This document shows positions 55,801 to 64,000 of a stretch of 64,000 bases of DNA, in pieces. Under the pieces are notes generated by a model. It did no database searches, had not been told where the DNA came from, and worked only from the letters and a program-made list of their open reading frames with translations. The DNA is from Inia geoffrensis (Eukaryota > Chordata > Mammalia > Artiodactyla > Iniidae): contig CM070902.1 in the NCBI GenBank assembly GCA_036417435.1, forward strand, positions 179,061,945 to 179,125,944. The letters are read 5' to 3'. Position 1 is the first letter of the stretch. Each line of letters starts with the position of its first letter. The position numbers and the translations under genes were made by a program.

Positions 55801-56389
55801 AAAGAACAGACCTTCTGGCATAAACACTAATGGTATATTCTGACAAAGAGTCCTACTCTGAGGACTGCTTTCGTGGGGTGTGCCTGGTCTGTTTTGGTGT
55901 GCATACAGTAAACAAAGCTTGAATCTATGGATGTATAGGTACAGCTCCTAGGAAGCTGTCACATAAGCTACATAACTCTCAGAGTATAAAATAGAAATAT
56001 TTCAAAATTGAAGCAACTCTGTTTTGAACAAGCATATGTTGCTTAGCGCCCTTACATGTTAATCTGTTCCAGAGATTGTCATCATGGGGCATAAAGAAGG
56101 TGCCAGGAACCAGCACTAGAGTTTTCCTGCTGCTCCTGAGCCTTGTGATTACCTGTACTCTCTATTAAATAATTAGTAAAGCTAATTCAGTAAGATCTCT
56201 GATGTTTTAAAATGGTGGTTTGATCATCTAGTTGATCTTAGAAACAATTTAAAGAGAAATAAAACATGCATAATGATGCAGTGAAATAAAATTGCCCAGT
56301 AATAATCTAATTAGAGGTGTTCTCAGGAGCAAGATTTTAAAGTCACTTACCAACTTTTTCCATTGACTTTTTCAATGCATGTGTGTGCA
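55801..56389. other. Unique DNA
   Basis: No repeat or exon is recognised. Confidence 0.35.
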
Positions 56390-56394
56390 TTTGC

Positions 56395-56398
56395 TTGT

Positions 56399-56431
<33 letters not shown>
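56395..56431. repeat. (GT)n microsatellite
   Basis: About 13 pure GT units (56405-56430), preceded by TGTGTGTAT. Confidence 0.97.
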
Positions 56432-56435
<4 letters not shown>

Positions 56436-56812
56436 TAAAAATATGTAAAGAATATTTGGATACAGAAGACTTAGAAATTTCTGATTTTTGCATTTAAAGG
56501 TAAATAATAAAATTGGGGGAAAAAAGAGCTTTGTACACAAAGGCAATCCTTAAAAATCTATGAACTTTTAAATAATAATTTCCCAAATAGAAAATTGAGA
56601 GAGAAAAAACAAACAAAAAAATGTGACCAATAACTGAAATAGAAAAAAAGGAAAAACAATAGGTCAAAACACAAGTTTAAGGAAGGTGTACTATATTTGC
56701 CTATCAAATATCAAAGACTTTTTTTCAATGGGTAATGCGCAGTGTTTTCTAGGATAAAAGTGCATGCATTTTATAGCTACAGGGAAATTTTATATTATGT
56801 GCTGTAACCTTT
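56432..56812. other. Unique AT-rich DNA
   Basis: No repeat or exon is recognised. Confidence 0.35.
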
Positions 56813-57056
56813 AAAATGCTTCTGTGGGGCTTCCCTGGTGGCGCAGTGGTTGAGAGTCCACCTGCCGATGCAGGGGACACGGGTTCGTGCCCCGGTCCGG
56901 GAAGATCCCACATGCCGCGGAGCAGCTAGGCCCATGAGCCATGGCCGCTGAGCCTGCACGTCCGGAGCCTGTGCTCCGCAACGGGAGAGGCCACAACAGT
57001 GAGAGGCCCGCATACCGCAAAAAAAAAAAAAAAAAAAAGAAAAAAATGCTTCTGTG
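56813..57056 (+). mobile_element. Young CHR-type SINE, ~200 bp form, with TSDs
   Basis: The body starts GGGCTTCCCTGGTGGCGCAG at 56827. The B box GGTTCGTGCCCC lies near 56883, and the end is GAGAGGCCCGCATACCGC with an A tail to 57042 carrying one G. Flanking repeats AAAATGCTTCTGTG (56813-56826, 57043-57056) are identical over 14 bases. Confidence 0.98.
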
Positions 57057-59692
57057 TCTTGACCAGATATTCTTGCTTCTATGAATTTAGAGTAATATTC
57101 TGAGATGTAGACAGATTTATGTAGAAAAATGTTAACAATACATAATATAAGCTGTAACTGTCAAGAAATAGGAAAATGTTTTCATAAAGCATGACACAGC
57201 CATGGAGCCCAAAAGATCTAATATTTTAAAATTATATTATAGAATTATCATAATAATTACTGTTTACTAATGATCACTAATACCCCTGTGTGTTTCTTAA
57301 ATATCAAGGGTTGTTTCCATACACATATTGATGTAACTGTGTGTATATATAAGAGGTCGACAAAGTAAATAGTAGTTATTTCTAAGTTGATTGATCATGA
57401 TAACTTTTATTATCTCTTTTATACTTCTTTGTGTTTTAAAGCTTTTCTGTGGTAAGTTTTTTTTAATTTAATAATCACAAAGCTAAATGGAACCAGGATG
57501 CTTTCCATTTCACACTGACTGTCTGATTGAGCAATTGGTAGAAGGATGTTAAATCAATCTCTAGACCATATATTTTCTATGAGAGCACAAAAGATACAAA
57601 GGCCAACTTTTTAATGTCCCCTATTCCTTGCCTTCAAGTTGAATGTCGTGAGTCTAGAAGAAGAATATATATGTACTGGCTATATATGTATCTGAAGAGC
57701 TTGTATTGGGTTTTGGAACACGTCTGGACACTCCAGCAATGGTTTCCTGGCAATGACTGGATGGAATTCCATGAGCACTGTTATTTATCCTCACACTGTG
57801 CTAAGGTCAACGCTGGTGCTGTGACACAAGGCAGAATAAATGAGGGCTCCCAGGAAGAAAGAGGAGCTAATCACTCATGTTCTAAGTTATCCTCTTGGAG
57901 TTCATTGCTCCCAGACACGCTGCAGAACAAATTCCATGTTTCTTCAGCCTCCAAAGAGGAATATCAAGCCTCATTCTACCTACAAAACTTTCTTGCAAAA
58001 CACTCAAGAAAACGTAAACAAGCTCACAAACAAGCTGAGAAGTATAAACAAGAGAAAATTATCCCTGGCTAAAAGTTTTAATTTTCTGTTACGCTCAGTG
58101 GTATTATAATTAAAATCTATTTATCTTATGCCATTTAAAACACTCATTAAGTGAGGAACATCCATCCATTTTCCTTCTATACCAGTTTTAGACAAAGACA
58201 ACTTAACTCTCACTCCAGAAAAATAAGCTTCTAGACTGATAAACCTGAAGAGACTTGGTCCTGCCCTCAGGGAGCTTAACTCTGGCCGGTTTGTAATAAA
58301 AGGCAAACCAGCCCTTCAAGCGCTAGAGACACAGCTACCTCTGTGTATGGTGGTCGGACTAGATGACTCTGAAAAAACTGATCTTTATGCTTCCAGCAGC
58401 CCGTGATCTGAAAATTCTTCACCTTCCTTCTGTCTTACGCCTGTTTCCTTCCATTTGGTTTGTGATCCATTTCGGATTATTTGCAGGACCAAGTTCTAAG
58501 TTGCTCAGCAGTGACAACGGCACCTTTTAGAAAGTAATGAAACATCGTCCAAAACCAAGCGATAGCTTAACATTTCTTCTACTAATGAATATTTCTTCTT
58601 TGATATAAACCATTTTGTAGTTTTGAGTATGGCACAGTGTCCTGTGACTATACTAGGTTGGATTAGCTCCTGGCCAGAACACAGAGAAGCCCCCTGACTC
58701 AATTACGCTGAATTTAATTCAGAACTCAAGTGCCAGAATCCTACATGTTGGAAATTTCATATGTATAACTCATATTCTCCTCAGTGACATGGCAATAGAT
58801 TAATTCCACGTGAAGCACACTGTTGGGTAGCCAGACATTGATGTTTTAAATCATTTGTTTGTTATGAGGCCTCTTCACTTGCATTTTAAGTATTAATCAT
58901 GAGTTTGTAAAATAAACATGGAACGCTGAAGAGGGCAACTCATTTGCTGAAGCAACTTCAAAAGTGGAAAAGGGGGGAAGAATTGGGTCATCCAGCATTC
59001 TGCCTGGGAAATTTCATTTCTTGCTACTGCCGTAATTAGAGCAGTTGAATCATTTCAATTTCTGCTTATTCCTTCTCCGACAGGATTAGCTTTTATTACC
59101 ATGAGCAAACTCATTATCGCCTTCTTTAACTTTGCTTTAAGTTTATTGATTTAATTACATGAATTTGCACCAGTAAACATGCAGCTTTAAGGCATCTAGC
59201 TTCATATTTCAGTCTTCAAAAGCACACTCTTAGAATATAGGGAGCCAGTTCAAATAGTTTTCATCTGAAATGAGCCGACTTCTGTGCCATCGTTTTACTT
59301 CAAATGATAATCACTGAAAGGAAGTATCACGGAAAGAGATTTGTTAATGATCAAGACATGAATGGAGATATCTAGTTTTATTGTTATATTTGTAATAACA
59401 GCACTAAATTAGTATTTGTACTGCATTTATTAGGGACAAATGTCCACAGGTTTATGTGAAAAATGTTCTCAAAATGAAGAAAGATGAGCGGATTTGAAAG
59501 GTTTAGCCAAGAGCAGCCTATCAGCAAAATTCCTATAATCAGCACTCTGCTCTAAGGCCAACATCAACTCGGAACATGAAGCATTGAAAAAGAAGAAGTA
59601 AATACAATAAAATGATTTAAGTAAAGTCCTCGGTTGCTTTAGGGCTACTAAATCATTTCATCAGTCCCGAAGGTTTCTGCTCGCCACTTTTT
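57057..59692. other. 2.6 kb repeat-poor block with a 152-codon ORF
   Basis: I recognise no repeat family apart from a possible L2 trace near 58240-58290. Positions 57614-58072 (+) hold the longest open frame in the window outside L1 (152 codons), ending in a Lys-rich stretch. It has no domain, signal peptide or repeat that I can name, and the overlapping frame 57840-58109 is also open. 58930-59300 is rich in TAATTA-type words and may be conserved non-coding DNA. No gene call is made. Confidence 0.35.
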
Positions 59693-59912
59693 TTTTTTTT
59701 TTTTTTTTTTTGCGGTACACGGGCCTCTCACTGTTGTGGCCTCTCCCGTTGCGGAGCACAGGCTCCGGACGCGCAGGCTCAGCGGCCATGGCTCACTGGC
59801 CCAGCCGCTCCGCGGCACGTGGGATCCTCCCGGACCGGGACACGAACCCGTGTCTCCTGCATCGGCAGGCGGACTCCCAACCACTGCGCCACCAGGGAAG
59901 CCCGCCACTTTT
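59693..59912 (-). mobile_element. Young CHR-type SINE, ~200 bp form, with TSDs
   Basis: The minus-strand element has a T run at 59698-59711 and its head ends GGGAAGCCC at 59903. Flanks repeat GCCACTTTT (59693-59701 and 59904-59912), partly merged with the T run. It is one of the best-preserved copies. Confidence 0.95.
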
Positions 59913-60030
59913 TAATTAACCTACAGTTTCCACCTAGGCAACAACATCCTAATTTCTGTCACCTTAGATTACTTTGGCAGTTCTTGGACTTTATATAAAT
60001 GGAATCATACATTACATAGAGAAGAGAAAA

Positions 60031-60130
60031 TTTTTTCCAGTTCTTTTCCATTACAGTTTATTACAAGATATAGAATATAGTTCCCTGTGCTATGCAATAA
60101 ATCCTTGCTGTTTATCTATTATACACACAT
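60031..60130 (-). mobile_element. L1 3' UTR fragment, minus strand
   Basis: CAGTTCTTTTCCATTACAGTTTATTACAAGATATAGAATATAGTTCCCTGTGCTATGCAATAAATCC is the reversed L1MA-type 3' UTR seen also at 6620 and 18900. It passes directly into a CA/TA/TG microsatellite. Confidence 0.88.
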
Positions 60131-60143
60131 ATATATATATATT

Positions 60144-60189
<46 letters not shown>

Positions 60190-60190
60190 G
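60122..60190. repeat. (TA)n-(TG)n-(TA)n microsatellite
   Basis: ACACACAT, TATATATATATAT, about 16 pure TG units (60146-60178) and TATATATATA. It grows from the TATATATAGTAG-like part of the L1 3' UTR. Confidence 0.97.
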
Positions 60191-60333
60191 TATGCCTTTG
60201 AGAATAGAAATTTTAAAGTCCAATTTTTTTCATGGCAATATGAGCACCTCGAACTTATTATTACAGAAAAACCTATCTTAAATCTGGGTGAGATGTCCAG
60301 AAGTATTTTTTGTCATGAATAATTATCTCTGAG

Positions 60334-60461
60334 AGAATTCCCTGGCGGTCCAGTGGTTAAGTTTCTGCACTTCCACTGCAGGGGGCGGGAGTTCGATCCC
60401 TGGTCGGGGAAGTAAGATCTTGCATGCCACGTGGCACAGCCAAAAATTTTTTTAAAAAAAG
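60334..60461 (+). mobile_element. Older short tRNA-derived SINE
   Basis: It starts GAATTCCCTGGCGGTCCAGTGG and has the B box AGTTCGATCCCTGG (near-perfect tRNA B box) with CGGGGAAGTAAGATCTTGCATGCC. It ends GTGGCACAGCCAAAAATTTTT at about 120 bp, without the longer body of the other copies. It represents a related but distinct and older SINE subfamily. Confidence 0.9.
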
Positions 60462-61214
60462 GAAGAATTAGCAGTGGGAAGAACTGTTTTCTTTCAAATG
60501 TTTAAACCACATTGACATGTTATAAAAACAATTTTATCATCTAAACTCTCCAAGCATTTAAGAACATGATGAGTTATAACTACAGGTTTTAAGTAATCAA
60601 ACTCATCCAAATACTTCTAATTATGTCTCACTATGGATTAGTTCACTTGGCAGTAGAGGTCACCTATAAAACAAAATTCTTCAATGTACTTCCAAATCAC
60701 TTTAGACCTAAAACATGGTGTTTTCTACACATGCATATGCTTGAAAGATGAGAATGCAGTACTTCATAATTAACCTTAGCCAAGGATTTCAAAAGCCATT
60801 GGAAAGTCTTTACTGTGATAAAAACTAGTTTGTTTTTATTAAACACCTCTGTCAGAGGACCAAAATATTAAGCCACTGAATCTCAGTCCTGTTTAGCAAG
60901 CAGTCAGCTTAATTTTGAGGCTCTCATTAGTGGGTTCATTACAGTCCGTAATTTTTTCATTTTTCATTTCATTTCATTTTTTATTTTCAGTTTCCCTAGA
61001 ACTTCTCATGGAACTCTACTGAAGGAAATAAGTGTATAGATGTTATAAGATGCTGAGATACATGCTAGTACGTGGGTTCCTGCAAATTGCAATGAGGTCT
61101 GAGAGGAAGTGTCATAAGAATGGCCATGGGAGAGCCAGCAGTTACACACATAGAAGGCAATATAGGATTTAAATCTTGGTTGAAGATTAGACATGTGCAG
61201 AGGGACTAGATGGA
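60462..61214. other. Unique AT-rich DNA with (TTTCA)n
   Basis: No gene is recognised. A short (TTTCA)n-like repeat lies at 60956-60988. Confidence 0.35.
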
Positions 61215-61410
61215 TTTTCTAAGCCATATATCAATAGTGGTTCATAAATTGTAACAAATATACTATGCTAATGTAATATACTGGCGACAGGGTAAAACGG
61301 GTGTGGGAGTATATGGAAACTCTCTGTACAATCATCATGTTTTTTTGTAAACCTAAAACTGTTCTAAAGTAAAATGTTTATTGAGAAAAATTTTAAAACA
61401 ATAAAAAACT
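61215..61410 (+). mobile_element. Old L1M 3' end, plus strand
   Basis: TAACAAATATACTATGCTAATG, GGGTGTGGGAGTATATGGAAACTCTCTG and GTAAACCTAAAACTGTTCTAAAGTAAAATG follow an L1M 3' end (GGGTATATGGGAAATCTCTGTAC, TGAACCTAAAACTGCTCTAAA). Confidence 0.75.
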
Positions 61411-61668
61411 AAGATGGAATTAATGGCAAATTTGATGTTGTAGGAGCAAAGCTCAGAAGACATGGAGTTGAAACTTTCCACAATGAAACACAGGGTGAGA
61501 GAAGAATCCAACAAACAAGAAGAACATCAGTGACCTGTTGGACAAATCAAGTGATCTGAACTACATTAGATTAAATCAACTGAAGAAAATGAGGAAAGGG
61601 GGGCTGGAGACAAAAAAAATTGAAGGATAAGGGCCAAAAGTTTAAAACTAAACGCCTATAGATCTAAG

Positions 61669-61868
61669 AAGCTCAACAGGGCTTCCCTGGTGGCGCTGTG
61701 GTTGAGAGTCCGCCTGCCTATGCAGGGGACGCGGGTTCGTGCCCGGGTCTGGGAGGATCCCACATGCCGCGGAGCGGCTGGGCCCGTGAGCCATGGCCGC
61801 TGAGCCTGCGCGTCTGGAGCCTGTGCTCCGCAACGGGAGAGGCCACAACAGTGAGAGGCCCGTGTACC

Positions 61869-61904
<36 letters not shown>

Positions 61905-61909
61905 CAACA
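61669..61909 (+). mobile_element. Young CHR SINE nested in L1M, with TSDs
   Basis: The body starts GGGCTTCCCTGGTGGCGCTG at 61679 and ends GAGAGGCCCGTGTACCGT. A pure run of about 31 A follows (61871-61901). Flanking repeats AAGCTCAACA (61669-61678, 61900-61909) are identical, and the sequence belongs to the L1 target. The long unbroken tail suggests a recent event. Confidence 0.98.
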
Positions 61910-62117
61910 AATTCTAAGCACAAGATACATGAGGAAAAACCAAGGCATATCCTAATCTATTTGCTCAAAAATTATGATGGATATCACAGCTTAAAATCTA
62001 CCAAGGAAAAAAAGACACATTACATGGAAGGGAACAAAGATAAGGGTAACTGCAGATTCCTCAATGCAAGTGAGAACACAGTGAAACAACTTGCTTAAAG
62101 TATTAAAAGAAATATAA

Positions 62118-62606
62118 CAATCCAGTAATTTCCATTGCTACGATAACAGATTTCCATGAATTTAGTGACTTAAAACAATAGGATCCTTTTAGCTTACATT
62201 TCTGGAGACAAAAACTCTGAACTCAGTTTCACTGGGTTAAAATCAAGATGTTGCAGAGTCGTTTCCCTTCTGGAAGGTTTAGGAGAGGATTTGTCCCCTT
62301 ACCTTCTCCTACCTCTAGGCCACCTGCATTCCTGGAACTCGTGGTCCCTCCTTCCAGCTTCAAAGTCTGTAGCATAGCGTCTTCCTGCTCTCTGATACTT
62401 GTTTCTGCCCTTACGTCTTCTCTCTTTCAACAGGACACTTGTGATTACATCAGGCCCACCCAGAGAATCCAGGATAAATCTCCCCATCTCCAAATCCTTA
62501 ACTTAATCACACCCACAAATTTCCTTTTACCATGTAAGGCAAGGTGTCCACAGGTTTTGCGGACTAGGACACGGATATCTTTGAGAGGACATTATTTAGT
62601 CTATTA
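62118..62606 (-). mobile_element. MLT1-type (MaLR) solo LTR nested in L1M, minus strand
   Basis: Reversed LTR blocks occur in order: ATTGCTACGATAACAG, TTTAGTGACTTAAAACAATAGG, CATTTCTGGAGAC, TTCACTGGGTTAAAATCAAG, CCTTCTGGAAGG, TGTGATTACATCAGGCCCACC, AGAATCCAGGATAAATCTCCCCATCTC and GACTAGGACACGGATATCTTTG, ending near TATTATTACTG. A 169-codon plus ORF crosses the LTR-L1 junction and is not a gene. Confidence 0.87.
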
Positions 62607-62770
62607 TTACTGTCAACATATAATTCCATACGCAACAAAAATATCTCTCAAAAACAAAGGCAAACAAAGACATTTTCAGACTAACAAAATGCTGAGAGAA
62701 CTAATCACAGGCAAACTTACACAACCGGAAATGGTAAAGCAAGTCCTTCACATATAAGAAAAATGACAGC

Positions 62771-64000
62771 TCATGGAATGTATGATTCCTTTTACATAAC
62801 ATTTCCAGCAAAAGCTTTTCGGGCACATATATGGTATATGTAGCAGAAATGATTTATGCCGAGTATATTCACTAGTTAGGAATATCAAGTTTATCAAATT
62901 CATTGTGATATACAGAGCTATTTTTTGCCTGTGTTCATAGAGTCCCAGACATACCATAAATGACAAAGGGAAATATTAGTCCTCATTAACATTGAAGAGG
63001 CAAAGATGGGTTAGGGTCCAAATGAAGTAGAAATTCATGGAAATCCAAGAAAATGGCAAAAGACCCTCAAAAAACAGAAGTTCAATCATAGGTTTGATAT
63101 TGCAAGCAGAAATTTAAAATATAAATTTTTATATTTTATTTACATACGTTTTTCTTCAGGGAAAGTGTGTATGGTTACAAAATTTAACCAGCTCTAGGAT
63201 GAACCAGCCAGGGCATCTTCAGAAAGTGACTTGAGTTTCTCTTACTCAGTAACTTCTACCCTACAAAGAAAGGATTAGATTATGTGAGTTCTTAAATCCT
63301 TCCAACCTTGAGTTTTTATTTTCAGCTTTTTGTTGCATAAGCCACTGGTGGTTAGCTAGTTAGCTTCAAGAGGCTGATTGTTGGTTCAAAAATGTAAAAA
63401 CTTTTACGTTCAACATTATTCATGGACTTACCGGCATTAGGAAAATATATTTTTATTAGCTTATGTGATCCCATACGCAGTTTTTAAAACACCATAGTCA
63501 GTTCTGTTCATACAGCCTTGTGTCCCTCATCTATTACAAGAAAATCCATGACCACCTGGAGTACCAGTAGGAAGGAAAGGGCCATGGAATTATCTACCTG
63601 CCTGTTGAACACAGAAAGATCCTCACCCTGCCTCTCTGTCATACACACATAACAGTGATTGGAGTGAGTGAGCCCCCAAAATGTATTTTAAGTTTATTGT
63701 TTAAGATTGTTTCGATTTTAAAAATTACATATCACTTTAAAACCGTAATTATCTTCTTGCATTGGCATGTGTTTGGGATAAAAGGATAAAATGTCTACAT
63801 ATCATTATGGCAGCTGCTGCATTAGCCAGTAATAATGACAATAAATACAATAAATAAGATAAAAAGGATAATAAATAAATAATAAACAGAACTGAAATAA
63901 AATAGAAGAAGCCAAATATGATTTTACAAGGGCTCGTAGAAAATAATACAATATTTATATTTTGTGCAATCTTAAAACTTCAGCCAATCAGACTGCCAGG
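62771..64000. other. Unique DNA to window end
   Basis: No repeat family is recognised except an A-rich AATAAATAAATAATAAAC tract at 63838-63905. There is no convincing ORF or exon. Confidence 0.4.

Larger units (their letters stand above)
61425..62770 (+). mobile_element. Old L1M interrupted by SINE and LTR
   Basis: The L1 runs 61425-61678 (AGATCTAAGAAGCTCAACA at its right), continues after the SINE at 61911 (TTCTAAGCACAAGATACATGAG, AAAAAGACACATTACATGG, GGAACAAAGATAAGGGTAACTGC) to about 62117. It resumes after the LTR at about 62607 (ACTGTCAACATATAATTCCATACGC, AAAAATATCTCTCAAAAACAAAGG, AAAGACATTTTCAGACTAAC, AGCAAGTCCTTCA). Removing both insertions restores L1 order. Confidence 0.85.

Noticed and set aside
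4577..61909. Regularly similar ~200 bp repeats as a CRISPR-like array
   Set aside because: They are dispersed on both strands with individual TSDs and A tails, as expected of SINEs, and the genome is vertebrate.
12975..62606. Intact endogenous retrovirus
   Set aside because: Seven LTR-like segments are present, but none is paired with a readable internal region; all look like solo LTRs or fragments.
62248..62757. 169-codon plus ORF
   Set aside because: It crosses from an antisense MLT1 LTR into an old L1, so it is a chance frame.
1..64000. A previously undescribed multi-gene system
   Set aside because: No credible host coding sequence, gene cluster or structured array is visible. The content is explained by mobile elements, simple repeats and unique non-coding DNA.

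Overview
This window looks like non-coding nuclear DNA from a cetacean (whale or dolphin). The main evidence is ten copies of a tRNA-derived SINE. Nine open with [GGG]CTTCCCTGGTGG or GGACTTCCCTGG and carry tRNA-like A and B boxes; these are typical of the CHR SINE families of cetaceans and their relatives. They occur in a ~200 bp deleted form and a ~300 bp long form, several with near-perfect target-site duplications (TSDs) and long pure A tails. With them are 5'-truncated L1 copies of a cetartiodactyl type and a background of older mammalian repeats (L2, MIR, MLT1/MLT2 LTRs, hAT and Tigger elements). I cannot decide between toothed and baleen whale.

I found no host protein-coding exon, tRNA, rRNA, snRNA or CpG island that I can defend. 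Open reading frames are short and come mostly from L1 ORF2 remnants, SINEs with their poly-A tails, or microsatellites. The window is best read as intergenic or deep intronic sequence.

Layout. 1-2140: decayed L1 5' UTR/ORF1 and another old repeat. 2141-8430: mostly unique AT-rich DNA with two SINEs, a hAT fragment and an L1 3' end. 8434-10230: a 5'-truncated L1 with TSDs. 10355-12400: MIR and an old L1 on the minus strand. 12975-15390: two MLT1-type LTRs and a large CT/TA microsatellite. 16290-20555: an L1 with the reverse-transcriptase FADD motif, an L1 3' end and two SINEs in opposite orientation. 20556-24790: mainly unique with two old hAT elements. 24793-26540: a long SINE with a (TA)25 tail, then an L2 split by an MLT1 LTR and a Tigger MITE. 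26575-35540: MIR, L2, an MLT2 LTR and L1 3' ends in otherwise unique DNA. 36062-37655: L1 on the minus strand. 37979-46840: L1M, hAT, SINE and LTR insertions in mostly unique DNA. 46843-46886: an interstitial telomeric repeat. 47990-55800: old L1, a long minus-strand L2 carrying a hAT insertion, MIR, a purine tract and an MLT1 LTR. 56390-64000: four SINEs, microsatellites, a unique block that may contain conserved regulatory DNA, and an L1M interrupted by both an LTR and a young SINE.

No operon, CRISPR array or novel gene system is visible. The points most worth a second look are the telomeric repeat, a SINE that lost its 3' half yet keeps TSDs, the nested-insertion records, microsatellites born at the same L1 site and at a SINE tail, the 132-nt pure purine run, and a few repeat-free blocks that could be conserved non-coding elements. 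Repeat family names come from memory of consensus sequences; no database search was run.
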